From Gammaproteobacteria bacterium (GTDB lineage Bacteria; Pseudomonadota; Gammaproteobacteria; S144-34): 13,847 bases of DNA. The position numbers and the translations under genes are program-made. Each line of letters opens with the position of its first letter. Positions within the stretch are counted from its first letter, which is position 1. Positions 13,722-13,847 of this stretch are shown piece after piece. The DNA is taken from positions 1-13,847 of the forward strand of contig WGBS01000092.1 of NCBI GenBank assembly GCA_015494165.1, written 5' to 3'. The notes beneath the pieces were generated by a model that was not told the DNA's origin, made no database searches, and saw only the letters and a list, made by a program, of their open reading frames with translations.

Positions 13722-13847
13722 CTACGCCAGCTCGCGGCTCAGGGCCGCGAGGCGCTCGAGCCGGCGCAGCGGCTCGCCCGTCGCCATGGCCTCCAGCGCG
13801 CGCGCCACACCCTCCTCGAGCGAGCCCGCACGGCCGGCCACGTAGAC
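13722..13847 (-). CDS. trpD: Anthranilate phosphoribosyltransferase, C-terminal end (cut by window edge)
   Basis: The last 41 residues before TAG at 13724-13722 read VYVAGRAGSLEEGVARALEA followed by a helix ending LERLAALSREL. The xYVAG-A-SLEEGV pattern and final helix are those of TrpD, which transfers phosphoribose to anthranilate. The assignment rests on this short stretch plus trpC downstream on the same strand. The rest lies outside the window. Confidence 0.8.
   Translation of the reverse strand, partial: VYVAGRAGSLEEGVARALEAMATGEPLRRLERLAALSRELA

Overview
The window is very GC-rich and codes densely, with about 13 complete protein genes, two partial genes cut by the window edges and one tRNA. 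Gene content and order point to a Gammaproteobacterium, possibly a Chromatiales-like lineage, though that placement is inference. The best evidence is the block trpD-trpC / crp(vfr) / osmC / speD / coq7, which follows the order known around vfr in Pseudomonas aeruginosa. Here it is interrupted by a DUF885 gene and by repeat-filled spacers.

Positions 1-3700, all minus strand: the 5' end of a large DUF3683/FAD-linked oxidoreductase gene, then a three-gene periplasmic redox operon. In transcription order the operon holds a MauG-type di-heme peroxidase (3567-2428), a Tat-exported metallophosphoesterase (2414-1338) and a small c-type cytochrome (1290-874). It ends in an intrinsic terminator and starts at a promoter followed by a 29-nt palindrome that looks like an operator.

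Positions 3700-5500: tRNA-Gln(CTG), a four-helix-bundle (S23/IVP-type) gene bounded by short inverted repeats, and the ribosomal protein pair rplM-rpsI. Upstream of rplM, which has its own promoter, lies a separate unit with a TTGACA promoter, a 5' hairpin, a CU-rich anti-Shine-Dalgarno segment and a strong intrinsic terminator. I read it as an undescribed trans-acting small RNA of about 95 nt.

Positions 5500-9030: a thioredoxin-like 2Fe-2S ferredoxin diverges from a GlcF-like iron-sulfur protein followed by coq7 (ubiquinone biosynthesis). coq7 and speD (spermidine pathway) converge on a 329-bp spacer made only of repeat modules: REP-like hairpins, GC hairpins with compensatory changes, and 12 consecutive CCCGTNN heptamers.

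Positions 9030-13847: a DUF885 metallopeptidase-like gene, then three copies of a 128-bp-period tandem repeat linking the osmC stop to the DUF885 start. Next come an OsmC-family gene divergent from crp/vfr, trpC convergent with crp, a 504-bp repeat mosaic built from the same modules as the coq7-speD spacer, and the 3' end of trpD.

The most interesting signals are the candidate sRNA, the 128-bp array with overlapping stop/start codons, the repeat family shared by several spacers, and the peroxidase-phosphoesterase-cytochrome operon with its operator.
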